Shown: in pieces, positions 9,746-20,056 of the stretch
Numbering within the stretch: position 1 is the stretch's first letter
Layout: the number at the start of each line of letters is the position of its first letter
Source: Leishmania donovani
Lineage: Eukaryota; Euglenozoa; Kinetoplastea; Trypanosomatida; Trypanosomatidae
Assembly (NCBI RefSeq): GCF_000227135.1
Contig: NC_018233.1
Location: forward strand, 451,958-515,957
Length of the DNA: 64,000 nt
Direction: 5' to 3'
Program-made: the position numbers and the translations under genes
Notes under the pieces: generated by a model
What the model was told of the DNA's origin: nothing
The model's database searches: none
Seen by the model: only the letters and a program-made list of their open reading frames with translations

Positions 9746-11536
9746 ATGATGCCCCTGGAGCGTATGCAGGTGCGGCGGCCGCCGCGCGGTGTAGAGGCGC
9801 CGGGCGACGGTCGTGGTCTTCCTGCAGCTGCTGTTCGCGGCGCGACCGCCCAAGCAACGACCACGACGGAGAGCAGTCGCTCCCACTCGCCAACCGGCAC
9901 GGCGACGTCGACGGCGTCGTCTTCCTCGGCGCTGCTGCAGCAAGGCACGCTCGCTCAGCAGGCGCGCCGCTACGAGGACGAGAACATTCGATCGCTGCTT
10001 CATCAGCTGCCCAGCTCACCGAAGCAGCTGATGCGACGCCTGGAGCAGCAGCAGCAGGAAATCAATATGCTCAAGGAGACGAACATGCTCCTCAAGTCAC
10101 GTGAGGTCGAGATCTCGTCGCTGACGCTGCGGCTGCAGGAGCGCATCAACGCTACCCAGAGCCAGGTCGATCACATCAAAACACAGGTTCATCTGCAGCT
10201 GTCCAACCCGATCACGGAGGAAGAGTATCAGCGCATCGAGTCGCTCACAGAGGCGCAGCGCGACCTCGTCGACGTCATGAAGCTTGGCATCTATCGTCAG
10301 CTCGGATCCCTGCGCGCGTCGCAGCAGGCGGCAACGAAGCGGGCCGCCGAGCTGAGCACGTCGCTGGCGCAACTGCAGCAGGAGAACAGCGACATGAAGG
10401 TGCGCCTGGCCGAGTGCGAGTCCCAAGGCGGGACGGAAAAGGAGAAGGCGGAGAGGATGGCGCGGCAGATCGAAAACCAGCAGGCTCGCATCGCTGAGCT
10501 GGAGGGCCACATCGCGTCCCTCGAGGCAAAGAACAGGTCCATGTACGTGGATCAGGAGCAGTTCCTCTCGGCGAAGCTGACGGCACAGATCAAGACGGAC
10601 GAAGTGGCGCGTCTGTCGGTGCGGCTGGAGGAGTCGGAGATGGACACGCAGCGGTACCGCGCCAATGCCGAGTGCACGGAGCAGAAGCTGGACATCCTGA
10701 AGTCAGAGTACTACGAGTTGAAGCTGCGCAACGGACAGCGTGTTCTCGAGCTCGAGAACGCCTTGAAGGCGTCGGAGGAGAAGCTCAAGACACTCGGCGA
10801 CCTCGAGATGGAGTCGCAGTTGTTCATCTCCAATCTGGCGACATCCTCGCAGGGCGATGTGGCCTTCAGCACTGACCCCGCAGACACGTCCGCTGGTCGT
10901 CCGACAGACGCTTACGAAGGGTGGCTTGCCCTGCCCCGCTCCCGCAAGCTGGCTCACACCCTTGTTGTCACGAAGCGCTGCCTGCACTTGGAGAACAAGG
11001 TTGCGGCGCTGGAGCACGACCTCAACTTCAAGCAAGCGCAAGTGGCTCGCCTGCAGGTCGCCCTCGACGGCGCCCGCGACGCGCTGCATAACATCAACAG
11101 CCCCTACGTGCTCGTGGAGAAGGCGATGACGGAGCTTACGGACGAGAACGAGGCGCTGAAGCAGAAGGTGAACATCCTGGAGCAAGACAAGAAGGAGCTG
11201 CAGCTCAAGGTGCAGCAATATGGAAGCAGCCTGCGCACCTTGACGCACCATCGCCAAGAGCTACTTCGCATCAAGAAGCTACTTCGTCAGCTGGGGCTTC
11301 GCGAAGGATTCGTGCTCCCCACGGTCGACGAGGAGACGAGGCAGATGGAGAGTCAGCAGCCTGAAACTGGGAAAACGCGGCACACGCGTAGTAGGAGTGC
11401 AAGCGGCGGTGACTTCACCTCCTCCACACAGCCAAGGGCGTCGATGGGGTCATCGGCCAGCGAGGCGCGCCGCGCTTTTGGCAAGGAGTCGCCTGGCTCG
11501 TTCGGCGCTCTTCGGCCAATCGAGATGACTTTTTGA
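9746..11536 (+). CDS. CEP90/PIBF1-like coiled-coil protein
   Basis: A 596-residue protein that is mostly alpha-helical coiled coil (about residues 90-360 and 410-510), with a short disordered N-terminus and a Ser/Arg-rich tail (about 530-596). The segment YEGWLALPRSRKLAHT at about 391 interrupts the coils. The closing segment, with SPYVLVEKAM and then LTHHRQELLRIKKLLRQLG near 495, resembles the C-terminal region of PIBF1/CEP90 as I remember it (TPYSYLM..., then LNHREELAAMKQIL). CEP90 acts at centrioles and distal appendages, so a basal-body or flagellar role is inferred. Coiled coils align easily by chance, so the family call is moderate. The start is the first of two adjacent ATGs following a strong pyrimidine tract (9590-9740). 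Confidence 0.6.
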   Translation: MMPLERMQVRRPPRGVEAPGDGRGLPAAAVRGATAQATTTTESSRSHSPTGTATSTASSSSALLQQGTLAQQARRYEDENIRSLLHQLPSSPKQLMRRLEQQQQEINMLKETNMLLKSREVEISSLTLRLQERINATQSQVDHIKTQVHLQLSNPITEEEYQRIESLTEAQRDLVDVMKLGIYRQLGSLRASQQAATKRAAELSTSLAQLQQENSDMKVRLAECESQGGTEKEKAERMARQIENQQARIAELEGHIASLEAKNRSMYVDQEQFLSAKLTAQIKTDEVARLSVRLEESEMDTQRYRANAECTEQKLDILKSEYYELKLRNGQRVLELENALKASEEKLKTLGDLEMESQLFISNLATSSQGDVAFSTDPADTSAGRPTDAYEGWLALPRSRKLAHTLVVTKRCLHLENKVAALEHDLNFKQAQVARLQVALDGARDALHNINSPYVLVEKAMTELTDENEALKQKVNILEQDKKELQLKVQQYGSSLRTLTHHRQELLRIKKLLRQLGLREGFVLPTVDEETRQMESQQPETGKTRHTRSRSASGGDFTSSTQPRASMGSSASEARRAFGKESPGSFGALRPIEMTF

Positions 11537-12675
11537 GCGGCGGCACGCTGACGATGCGCGTGCGTCTCGCGTTGTCGTTGCCACATAGAAGAACGGCTGG
11601 GCGGGGGCCGGGCGGGAGTGGGGGAATCGTTTTCGGAGCACGCCAATGCGGAACTCGGAGCGACGCGCACAGATGCCGTCGCATCATTCACTGGTTCCTA
11701 TTGCACTTGCACTTCACGGGAGCTCCGCCTGCGGGCAGAAGCGAGCGAACGGGAAGAAGGACTCTTCCCGCCTGCGCCCTCCTCTCTGTGCCTCCGCACT
11801 CCCCAGCCACTATAGACCATGTGATGTCTGCTTGTTCGTGTAGGTGTATGTCTGTGAGTGCCGATGTGGTGTTTTGCGTGCACCAATCCTCTGTGCACCT
11901 GTACGGCGGTTACGAGGAACGCGCGACGAGTGCCACACGCTCGCGCTTGCGGGTAGCGTGGGCAAGAGAGGGTGGCGCATGTGGTGCGCACGGAGAGAAC
12001 GACGGGTGTGCGACTGGGGAACGGGAAGGGGAGGGGGAGGGCGGCATCAGCACACTCTGCTGCCGGTGGCGCTTCCTCCTGTTTGCCTTCCACTCACTTA
12101 TGTGTCTCCCTGCCGCCGCCTCGACAGGGCCCCCTCAGCACGACCACGCATCGATGTATCGCCCGTGCCTCCCTATCACGCGGGTCGACCTCTCTCGGCG
12201 TTCGTCCCAGATCGGCCTCCAGGCACGAAGGCATCAGGTCTATGGCTAAGAAGTCAGCACAGGCTCCGCGTAGCCTCTCTCTCTCTATCGCTGTCTTCGT
12301 GGCAATGTTCCACGGGAAGGGAAGAGGGGGGAGGAGCTGATGATGACTCCCACCCATGCGGGGCGTGTGTCTGCGCATCTGCTCGCTCTTGCCCATCCTC
12401 CCTTACTTGACCTACCGAGCTTCTTCTCTCCACACCTCCCTTAACCTGTGGGCCCGCACTCGAAGTCCAACGCAAGAGGTGAGTCTACTCCCGCCCTTCT
12501 GAAGTCTTCACACACGTCTGCACGCACCGATACGCGCATCTCCATCTTTTCATTCCTTGCTGCTGTCATCAGCGTGCGGTCCATCCCGCCACCCGCACTT
12601 GCGCATCCGACGTCTCGCTCTCTCTCCCCTTCCCCTTTCGAGGAGGAGAACCTCTCCCCGCGCAGCGCTCTCACC
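11537..12675. other. Intergenic region
   Basis: 1.1 kb without a supported gene. It holds the 3' UTR of the coiled-coil gene and pyrimidine-rich processing signals near 12400-12440 and 12598-12640. Confidence 0.6.
12598..12642 (+). promoter_or_regulatory. Candidate trans-splice acceptor fixing the start of the next gene
   Basis: A dense C/T tract at about 12598-12640 ends at the AG at 12641-12642, 34 bases before the ATG at 12676. This placement excludes the upstream in-frame ATG at 12448. Confidence 0.55.
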
Positions 12676-13584
12676 ATGCTGCAGGCCGCAACGAATTCAA
12701 ACGTGTTGCCGCTGAGCGGCGGCCGCAGCGCGCTGAACCACGGCTACTCGATGCACACCCTCGCGCGCAAGCGCTTCAGGGAGAACACGTCTGCCTTAGC
12801 GGTGACGGTCGGCTTCGTGCTGCCGGCGTTGAACGGGGTCAACAAACAGCTGGACAAGCACGTCGACGCCGGGACGGATGTTTCCATGGATGAGCTGATG
12901 CAGATCTTTGCCAAGTCTGGCAAGGATGCGGCGGCACTGTACGCCGATCGCATGGCGCGCATCGCCTGTCAGACGGGCCTGGCCTGCGCCCTCATCGAAA
13001 GCAAGTCCGCCTACTGCAATGCCGCCGTATACCTCTGGGACCTGTACCCCCGCCTGCACCAGCGGTACGTCGGCGCCGTGCTCAGCTGGCTGCGCATCCC
13101 TGTCTTTGTGAGCAGCCTGCTGGGCCCGCACCCAACGACGCAGGACGTAGCTTTCCTGCAAGCCCGCGTATCGGGCGTCTGCGCCTTCGAGGACAGCCTC
13201 CGCCGCGACACCATTACTCTGTTCGGTGACCTCCTCGTTGACACGGCGCGAATATTGATCCGCCGCGATGTGGACAACCCGTCCGAGGCCGTTGCCCGGC
13301 AGGCGGTGCTGCGCGTGACCGTCACCGTTGTCGGCGCCGTTGGCGCCGGCTTGGGTCGCGCTGCCGCTGGGGAGCGTGGTGAATACTGGGGCAACATCGC
13401 CGGCGTGATGGCGGGCCCTGCAGTTGCGGTGCAGCTGTGGACAGCGGTAAGGAAGATGCGCATGCTGCGCCCGCGCCGTGCCGTCGACGCCACCAAGAGC
13501 CATCGACACCGTCACAGCACGTCTGAAGGCTCGAGGGCTGCTGCCGCCACCGCCGGCGGTGCGCCCGCCACGGCGAAGGCGTAG
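12676..13584 (+). CDS. Conserved hypothetical protein, probable membrane association
   Basis: A 302-residue protein I do not recognise. It has an alanine-rich, mostly helical body. There is a hydrophobic stretch at about 40-52 (LAVTVGFVLPALNG) and a glycine-rich hydrophobic pair near 215-260 (VVGAVGAGLGRAAA, then IAGVMAGPAVAVQLW) that could form a hairpin membrane segment. The tail (about 275-302) is basic then Ala/Ser-rich and looks disordered. Cys pairs in the middle (ACQTGLAC) show no clear metal motif. The in-frame extension upstream to 12448 is low-complexity and lies across the likely splice acceptor, so the ATG at 12676 is preferred. A mitochondrial or glycosomal membrane protein is one possibility, without direct evidence. 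Confidence 0.75.
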   Translation: MLQAATNSNVLPLSGGRSALNHGYSMHTLARKRFRENTSALAVTVGFVLPALNGVNKQLDKHVDAGTDVSMDELMQIFAKSGKDAAALYADRMARIACQTGLACALIESKSAYCNAAVYLWDLYPRLHQRYVGAVLSWLRIPVFVSSLLGPHPTTQDVAFLQARVSGVCAFEDSLRRDTITLFGDLLVDTARILIRRDVDNPSEAVARQAVLRVTVTVVGAVGAGLGRAAAGERGEYWGNIAGVMAGPAVAVQLWTAVRKMRMLRPRRAVDATKSHRHRHSTSEGSRAAAATAGGAPATAKA

Positions 13585-13875
13585 CACATCAGGAACAGAG
13601 AAGAGGGCGCCACAAAGTCGGCTTGCACGGAGACGGTGTCCTCGGTGCAGCATGCGTGAAGGTTCGAAGTGCTTACATGAAAAGGAGCGCTTCGGTGTCG
13701 CGCCGCATGGTTGCCCACGTCGCCGCCGCCGCCGCCTCAATCAGATAGACTTGTGTCCACCCACCTGCCCTACTGCCGTTCCTACGTTGCGCTCACATAG
13801 ACATGCATGCGGCCCTGCACCACACACACACCTCGTTATCCATCTGCGCTGTGGTTGTGTTCCTTCTTTAGCGGC

Positions 13876-14177
13876 CCTGATGGCGGAGGGGACACCTCCG
13901 TGAGTGGCATCTCAGGGTCCAGTACCCCCTCCCCTATCCTATCCCTGCCACGTGCCGAGCCGCCTCTGGTGTTGACGGGGTCAAGCACCCGCGACCCAGC
14001 GAAGTCGGGGCGATGTGTCGCCACGGATGTCGGCGGTCGGGTTCCCCGCATAGGCGTTGCGTCGGAGCGCCATGCGGCAGTGAACGCGCGCCCGTGCCAT
14101 CCACATGATGGGCGGAGCGTCCGCGTGCCTCGAACCTGTCCCACCCACGCCCCGGCCTTCACAGCGCCCACTGCTGG
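13876..14177 (+). repeat. SIDER2-like degenerate retroposon, copy C (5' part)
   Basis: It matches copy B base for base over most of its length from CTGATGGCGGAGGGGACACC to the gap edge. It differs, for example, by CCCACTGCTGG where B has CCCGCTGCTGG. The 3' end of such an element appears separately at 14568-14667, so the element is split by the gap and misassembly. Confidence 0.7.
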
Positions 14178-14276
14178 NNNNNNNNNNNNNNNNNNNNNNN
14201 NNNNNNNNNNNNNNNNNNNNNNNNNNNNNNNNNNNNNNNNNNNNNNNNNNNNNNNNNNNNNNNNNNNNNNNNNNNN
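14178..14276. other. Assembly gap (99 N)
   Basis: Unresolved bases inside SIDER copy C. The sequence after the gap recurs at 14668. Confidence 0.99.
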
Positions 14277-14958
14277 TTGCGCATTTCGTTGTAAAGGCTT
14301 GTAGTGAGGGGAGGAGAGGCGGCCGGCGCGCCCCGTCAACCCGCGATTCTGCCTCGTGTGTTTCAAAGTCTCCACGGGGTCGTGAAGAGAGATCGGAGAT
14401 CGCTGAAACGTTGCTGGGCTTTTCCAGACTGACAAGTGGCCGCCGTCCAGAGCACGCGCGCATCAGGCCGTCTCCTCGGCGTCCAAGGACAGGGCCGTGA
14501 TGTGCGCGGCCTCGTGATTCAACAATTCACTCCCTCCTTGCCTGCATGACCTCTTGGGTCTATCCTGCGTCGGCGCATTGCTGTGCCGCGTGTGTCGACG
14601 GCCGGGCGTCGAGTGGCGCGGCGTTGAGCTCGTCGTGTATGGCTGAGAGATGGGCCACACGTTGAAGTTGCGCATTTCGTTGTAAAGGCTTGTAGTGAGG
14701 GGAGGAGAGGCGGCCGGCGCGCCCCGTCAACCCGCGATTCTGCCTCGTGTGTTTCAAAGTCTCCACGGGGTCGTGAAGAGAGATCGGAGATCGCTGAAAC
14801 GTTGCTGGGCTTTTCCAGACTGACAAGTGGCCGCCGTCCAGAGCACGCGCGCATCAGGCCGTCTCCTCGGCGTCCAAGGACAGGGCCGTGATGTGCGCGG
14901 CCTCGTGATTCAACAATTCACTCCCTCCTTGCCTGCATGACCTCTTGGGTCTATCCTG
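14277..14958. repeat. Exact duplication 14277-14567 = 14668-14958, with SIDER 3' fragment between
   Basis: The 291 bases following the gap recur exactly 391 bases further on. The intervening 100 bases (14568-14667) are the 3' end of a SIDER. The simplest reading is that the true order is SIDER followed by one copy of the 291-base unit, and that a contig end was placed twice. Confidence 0.8.
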
Positions 14959-14978
14959 TCCTCCGCTTGCACGGCATG

Positions 14979-15947
14979 GCAGCTGCAATGCACACGCACA
15001 CACCTCTCGCTCCCTGCAGTCTCTCCTCCCCTCTCTTCCTGCAGACGGCGCGCCAGCTCAACAGAACGAGTGTTTTAGGCTCATCGCTTCACCAGTCACC
15101 ACCCCGACAGAGACCGCCACCGTCAAGCATGTTGGGTGCACCGAGTCCGGCAGCAGGCGAATTCAGACGCCGTCTTGCACGGCTTCAGGGGTGAAGGGCA
15201 GACTAGGCAGCAGAGGCACTAACGGGCCGAAGATCCTGGCCGCCCTCTCCGCGCCGAGGGGCAGCACCAGTCGCAAGAACCCTCAAAAAACTCGGAAGAC
15301 AGGGCTGCCCGTCGGGTGGCCCGCTGATCGGCAGGTGGCACTGGAATACCGTTTCCGATAAACCGCGCAACACGGCTGCCGCGCTCACGCCTCGCTCTGC
15401 CTCGGGCCCTCTTNNNNNNNNNNNNNNNNNNNNNNNNNNNNNNNNNNNNNNNNNNNNNNNNNNNNNNNNNNNNNNNNNNNNNNNNNNNNNNNNNNNNNNN
15501 NNNNNNNNNNNNGCAGCTGCAATGCACACGCACACACCTCTCGCTCCCTGCAGTCTCTCCTCCCCTCTCTTCCTGCAGACGGCGCGCCAGCTCAACAGAA
15601 CGAGTGTTTTAGGCTCATCGCTTCACCAGTCACCACCCCGACAGAGACCGCCACCGTCAAGCATGTTGGGTGCACCGAGTCCGGCAGCAGGCGAATTCAG
15701 ACGCCGTCTTGCACGGCTTCAGGGGTGAAGGGCAGACTAGGCAGCAGAGGCACTAACGGGCCGAAGATCCTGGCCGCCCTCTCCGCGCCGAGGGGCAGCA
15801 CCAGTCGCAAGAACCCTCAAAAAACTCGGAAGACAGGGCTGCCCGTCGGGTGGCCCGCTGATCGGCAGGTGGCACTGGAATACCGTTTCCGATAAACCGC
15901 GCAACACGGCTGCCGCGCTCACGCCTCGCTCTGCCTCGGGCCCTCTT
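14979..15947. repeat. Exact direct duplication across an assembly gap (14979-15413 = 15513-15947)
   Basis: 435 bases recur identically on both sides of the 99-N run. The unit has no coding signal. It is probably overlapping contig ends. Confidence 0.85.
15414..15512. other. Assembly gap (99 N)
   Basis: Unresolved bases flanked by exact copies of a 435-base unit. Confidence 0.99.
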
Positions 15948-16732
15948 CTCCACATCCGCTCACGCTGCCCTTTCCCGCTAAGTGTCTCCTCTATCTCTCT
16001 TTTCCCTCGCCTCTCCACGTGTTTTGCGGTGAGGCGTTGAAGGAGGGCATGCCCCCATCCTTCGAGAGATCGAATACCACCGGCGTCTGCGGCGTGGCGG
16101 GGGTGGCTGCAACGCCAATGGAGGCATGCTACACGTCTTCGGCGAGGAGGGCGCGAACGGGTGGGGAAGAGGATGAAGGGATGTCGCCGTTTCGGCGGGA
16201 GCTGCAGCGCTTCGGGACGCACCGCAACCACCCGTAAACAACAACAGAATAACGCACACGCGCCCGCGTGCTTCGGAGGATCAGCGCTGGTGGCTGCGCG
16301 TGGGCACACACACGCACACGCATACGCACGAACTTCCTTCGAAGTCGTTTCCCCGTCTCGCATTCTTGTCTTTGTGGTGCACCCCTGACATGAACACCAC
16401 TGCCGGCGTCGCTCCGTGTCCACCGGTGGCGCTCCTGCCATGGCACCTCTTCACCACAGCCCACCCGCTCTCTGTCTCCTCCCGTGCATGACACGCGCAC
16501 TCCCCCCCCCCCACACACGCACACACGTCAGTGCGTACGTGTTGTACAAGTACGCGCGTCTTGTTCCCCTTGCATCTTCCCGTTACGATCGCGGCCCGCG
16601 TTGGCGTGTGTGTGTCGCGTCCGTGCCACTGCTCTTGCCTGCCTCGCTTGTGCGCTGCGTTCTCTCCCGCACTTACTTTGTTCGGGCACTCTCTTGGGCG
16701 CCGTTGGGCACGCCGCATCGCGCTCATCCACG

Positions 16733-19700
16733 ATGCCTTCGCGCTCGCAGGGGACGGCCTCGCTGGGCGGCAGCGTGGCTGATGAGGAGCACTCCTTGCG
16801 TGGGCGCCACGGCGCGGGCTGTCGCGGTTGCGTCGGCGAGGATTTCCACGGACGCCCTGCCTCCCGCCCCCTCTCGCCCTCCGCTGCTCCCGAGCGTCCC
16901 CGTCCACTGTCGCACGGCGTCGACTCGTCGAGGAACCTGTCCTTTAATTTTGGCGAAGACGCGCGCTTCTCCGGATCGGAACCCTACTCAGGCCGTGCCA
17001 CGGCAGCCCCCGCCGCAACGGGGAAGGGCGGTGGTAGCGCAGATGCCGGTGCCGCACTCGCCGGCGGATGTACGGCAGGTGCGGAGTGCCCCAGCAGAGG
17101 CGGTGGCAACGCTGCCATGGCTAGCTTCGTGAGCGAACTCCACGTTACGCACAACGGCATCGCAATACCGCCCATTCACGGAATACCACGCCCCGGAGGG
17201 CTGCCGTCCGAGAAACCGGCCGAGTATGCGAAGGTGAAGGACTGTCGAGCACCGCAGCGGCTGCGGATGCCGGCCAAGGGAGCTTTCTCCAACGCGACCA
17301 GTCTCGCCGTCCTTCAGCGGGTGCAGTCGCTGGTGAACGAACGCCAGGTAGAGCCGGCAGGGTGGACGCCGATCGAGCCATCGCCGATGCGCGTCGGCGC
17401 TGTCGGCGACGACGATACAGCGGAGGAGGGGTCCGTGGCGCAGATGCACCGGCGCGCCGCATCCCCGGATGGAAAATGGCCAGAAGTGGAATGGGCTGCG
17501 AGAGACCCTCGCGTCAGTGCCGCACGCTCACCCTCTCTGGCCCCCCACGGGTTTTCCGAGGCGTTGTTGATGCCATCGGACGCGATGATGGTTGCTGAGA
17601 AGTCGGAGGGCGATGCAGCAGCGATGGCGACGACACACGCCATGCAGTACGCCGAGGACCGAGGCGGCGTAGAAGAGAAAGCGGCGCGCGTTCGGAGCTT
17701 CATGCCGGTGCGGCAACACCTGCGGCAGCAGCAGCAGCAACAATACCATCACGAGGGCCGGACAACCCTAGCACACGCGCGGGCGCCGACACGCTCTGCA
17801 TCGCCCCCTAAACTCCCCTGTAATGAAGGTAACATCCAAAATGATAGTGATAACGAACAGTCGCCCCACCGCCAGCGCACGGCAGCGCCGATCGCATCCG
17901 CGCGCTGCGGCGACTCGATGGACGATATTGCTCCGTGCGCGATCCGAACCGCCGCCTCGGCACAGCGCTCCCTTGCCTGCAAACTCACCTCCGGCAGGTC
18001 GCAAGACCCGCCGTCTGCCTATCGCCCTGATAGAGCCCCCGCACCCGCGGCGGCGAAAGTCACGGCTAGTGCGGACCGCAAGCCCTCGGCACGAATGCCG
18101 CGTGGCTTCGAGCTTTTCATTGAGAAGGGACAGCAGCGCCGCGCCGAGGCTGAGCGCGCACAACACGCACGCGCTGCCGAGGCTGCCGGCGAGCCCTTGG
18201 CTGCCGCCTCTGCGCAGCATCATAGCAACGGCGACACTGCGCCCTCGACGGGCGACCGGGCCACCACGCGGCTGCGCATGATGTCGGTTATGCCGCTGCC
18301 ACGCGGGTACGAGATGCACGCGCGGCAAGGGCAGTCACGACGTGCCAAAGCGGTGCGCGAGGAGGAGGAGCGCCGTACCGGCGACATCGTCAGCTGCACG
18401 CACCATCCGCGGGTGAGCCGCCACAGAATTGTGTCCTCTTCCTCCGCACACAGCGCCCGCGCCATACGGCGATCCCCACACCCCCAACCGCACACATCAG
18501 CGGCAGCAGAGGAAGACGGCGCACCGACTGCCGAGACACTGCCCCTGTCGGTCTTTGAGCGCCTCACCAGGAAAGCCGAAGGACGCGATCATCGCCCGCT
18601 ACAGCTCGAGGAGCGCTGCGCGCCATCGCACCAGTCGCATTCCTTCAAGTTCGCGGCTGCTGCTGCAGCCGCGGCGGAGGACGAGCATGGTGGTTCCATG
18701 AAAGGAGGCGCTGCCGCTGCCTACAAGCATAGAGCGGCCCGGCAAACGAGGGAAGGAGGTGCGCAGCGCCACAAGGCTCGTGGTGCTGGTCGCAACGTTT
18801 TCGACGACCTCCACGCGCAAGCACGCAAGGGTGCGCAGGCCGCTCCTGCCGCATCCGCATCCCCCAGGAGCCTCGGCTCACAGGTGCATGGGAGGGGTGC
18901 AGCATCTGGGCGCGCGTCGGCGATGGCGCCGAACAAAACGGAGACGGGATCGGCCGCAGCGGGCGAGGCAGGGGCAGAGGTGACGTCGCACAGGAGGTCG
19001 CAAGCGGAGATTGAGCAGCACCTGGCACATATGATGAGCCGCGAGGCGGAGCACCGCGCCAAGTGGGAGAAGCACCTCGTGGCCCAAGCGGCCGAGGAGG
19101 AGCAGACTAGAAATGGGCACGTGGTGCTGAACCCAAAGACGGACGAGTTGGCTGAGCGGGCGCGGACTCGGTACCGCATTCGCGAGGAGCGGGAAAAGCA
19201 GCAGCGTGAGCGTGAGGAGGTGCAGAAGGCGGCGGCAGCCGCAAAGAGGGCGCCTCAGCGCAGCGCAAGCCAACGCCAGGCACCTCGGTTTCCGAAGCCT
19301 GCCGAGGAAGGCGAGCAGGCAGCACACAAGGCTGTGTGGGGGACAGAGCCGACACCAACAGCAGCAGCACCGGTCAGCTGTGCCGCCACGGACTACTTCT
19401 ACAAGCGCCAGCTGCACGCAAAGGAGCGCAAGCAGCGCCACCTTGAGCAGCTGCGGCTGGAGCGTGCCGAGGAGGAGCTCAGCGAGTGCACGTTTCACCC
19501 ACGAATCAACGAGGCGGCTGGGAAGATGGCGCAGCGCCTTGTTGTGGAGTCCTTCCAGGGCGACTACGTGGTCAACGTGCCCGATAGATTCGCGCCAGCC
19601 ACGACGCCATGGAAGCAGGTGGTCGGCTCTGACGGGCGCGCTGGGAGCGTGCCGCAGCTCGCCGAGTACTGCGACGCTCACGGTCATAGCCTGCTCGCCA

Positions 19701-20056
19701 GCTCGCGCAGCGGCAGCTTCTTTGGGGACCTGAGCCGAGCATCGCCACCGGCGCACTACGACGTGCCGTGCCCCTCGGAGACGCCGCGTCCGCGCTCGGC
19801 GGAGCGCGGGCTCGACTCTTGTGCTGGGATGGATTATGACGATGATTACATCCACAGGAACACCGAGAGCTCCACCTACGGTGTGCACGCCGTGGCGTCG
19901 CTGGAAAGGGAGGTGACGACGCTGCCATGTCATCCGTCTGGCCCGCTGGCGGAACAGCTCCGGAGCCTGGAAGAGATGCTGCGCGAGTGGAAGGAGATCG
20001 AACGCGAGTGCTCGCCCATCGCAAAGCAGCCCCGCAAGGCCGGCATTGTCGAGTAG
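16733..20056 (+). CDS. Large low-complexity protein with repeated RG[FY]E...GQ.RR motifs
   Basis: A 1107-residue protein, largely disordered and rich in Ala, Arg, Ser and Gln, with several poly-Ala and poly-Gln tracts. Ordered-looking motifs recur. MPRGFELFIEKGQQRRAEA near 455 and LPRGYEMHARQGQSRRAKA near 522 are clear repeats, and weaker relatives are SVFERLTRKAEGRD and NVFDDLHAQARKGAQ. A charged helical segment at about 750-960 contains RTRYRIREEREKQQRERE. It ends with LSECTFHPRINEAAGKM, a TFxPxIN motif common in protist cytoskeleton-associated proteins. Function is unknown. A cytoskeletal or flagellar role is only an inference from motif style. The reading frame is open upstream to 16484, but that stretch is low-complexity leader and the ATG at 16733 is preferred. 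Confidence 0.8.
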   Translation: MPSRSQGTASLGGSVADEEHSLRGRHGAGCRGCVGEDFHGRPASRPLSPSAAPERPRPLSHGVDSSRNLSFNFGEDARFSGSEPYSGRATAAPAATGKGGGSADAGAALAGGCTAGAECPSRGGGNAAMASFVSELHVTHNGIAIPPIHGIPRPGGLPSEKPAEYAKVKDCRAPQRLRMPAKGAFSNATSLAVLQRVQSLVNERQVEPAGWTPIEPSPMRVGAVGDDDTAEEGSVAQMHRRAASPDGKWPEVEWAARDPRVSAARSPSLAPHGFSEALLMPSDAMMVAEKSEGDAAAMATTHAMQYAEDRGGVEEKAARVRSFMPVRQHLRQQQQQQYHHEGRTTLAHARAPTRSASPPKLPCNEGNIQNDSDNEQSPHRQRTAAPIASARCGDSMDDIAPCAIRTAASAQRSLACKLTSGRSQDPPSAYRPDRAPAPAAAKVTASADRKPSARMPRGFELFIEKGQQRRAEAERAQHARAAEAAGEPLAAASAQHHSNGDTAPSTGDRATTRLRMMSVMPLPRGYEMHARQGQSRRAKAVREEEERRTGDIVSCTHHPRVSRHRIVSSSSAHSARAIRRSPHPQPHTSAAAEEDGAPTAETLPLSVFERLTRKAEGRDHRPLQLEERCAPSHQSHSFKFAAAAAAAAEDEHGGSMKGGAAAAYKHRAARQTREGGAQRHKARGAGRNVFDDLHAQARKGAQAAPAASASPRSLGSQVHGRGAASGRASAMAPNKTETGSAAAGEAGAEVTSHRRSQAEIEQHLAHMMSREAEHRAKWEKHLVAQAAEEEQTRNGHVVLNPKTDELAERARTRYRIREEREKQQREREEVQKAAAAAKRAPQRSASQRQAPRFPKPAEEGEQAAHKAVWGTEPTPTAAAPVSCAATDYFYKRQLHAKERKQRHLEQLRLERAEEELSECTFHPRINEAAGKMAQRLVVESFQGDYVVNVPDRFAPATTPWKQVVGSDGRAGSVPQLAEYCDAHGHSLLASSRSGSFFGDLSRASPPAHYDVPCPSETPRPRSAERGLDSCAGMDYDDDYIHRNTESSTYGVHAVASLEREVTTLPCHPSGPLAEQLRSLEEMLREWKEIERECSPIAKQPRKAGIVE

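Larger units (their letters stand above)
13585..16732. other. Long intergenic region with SIDER fragment and two gaps
   Basis: 3.1 kb with no supported gene. It contains SIDER copy C, N gaps at 14178-14276 and 15414-15512, and two blocks of exact duplication created at those gaps. The remaining unique sequence is GC-rich with no convincing frame. The last 250 bases are C/T-rich and precede the ATG at 16733. Confidence 0.6.

Noticed and set aside
14945..15361. 138-codon frame in the 14.9-15.4 kb repeat unit
   Set aside because: No protein-like pattern; the same unit recurs exactly after the gap, so it is not an independent gene family.
18878..19933. 351-codon - strand frame inside the 1107-residue gene
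   Set aside because: Same reason: low-complexity antisense shadow.
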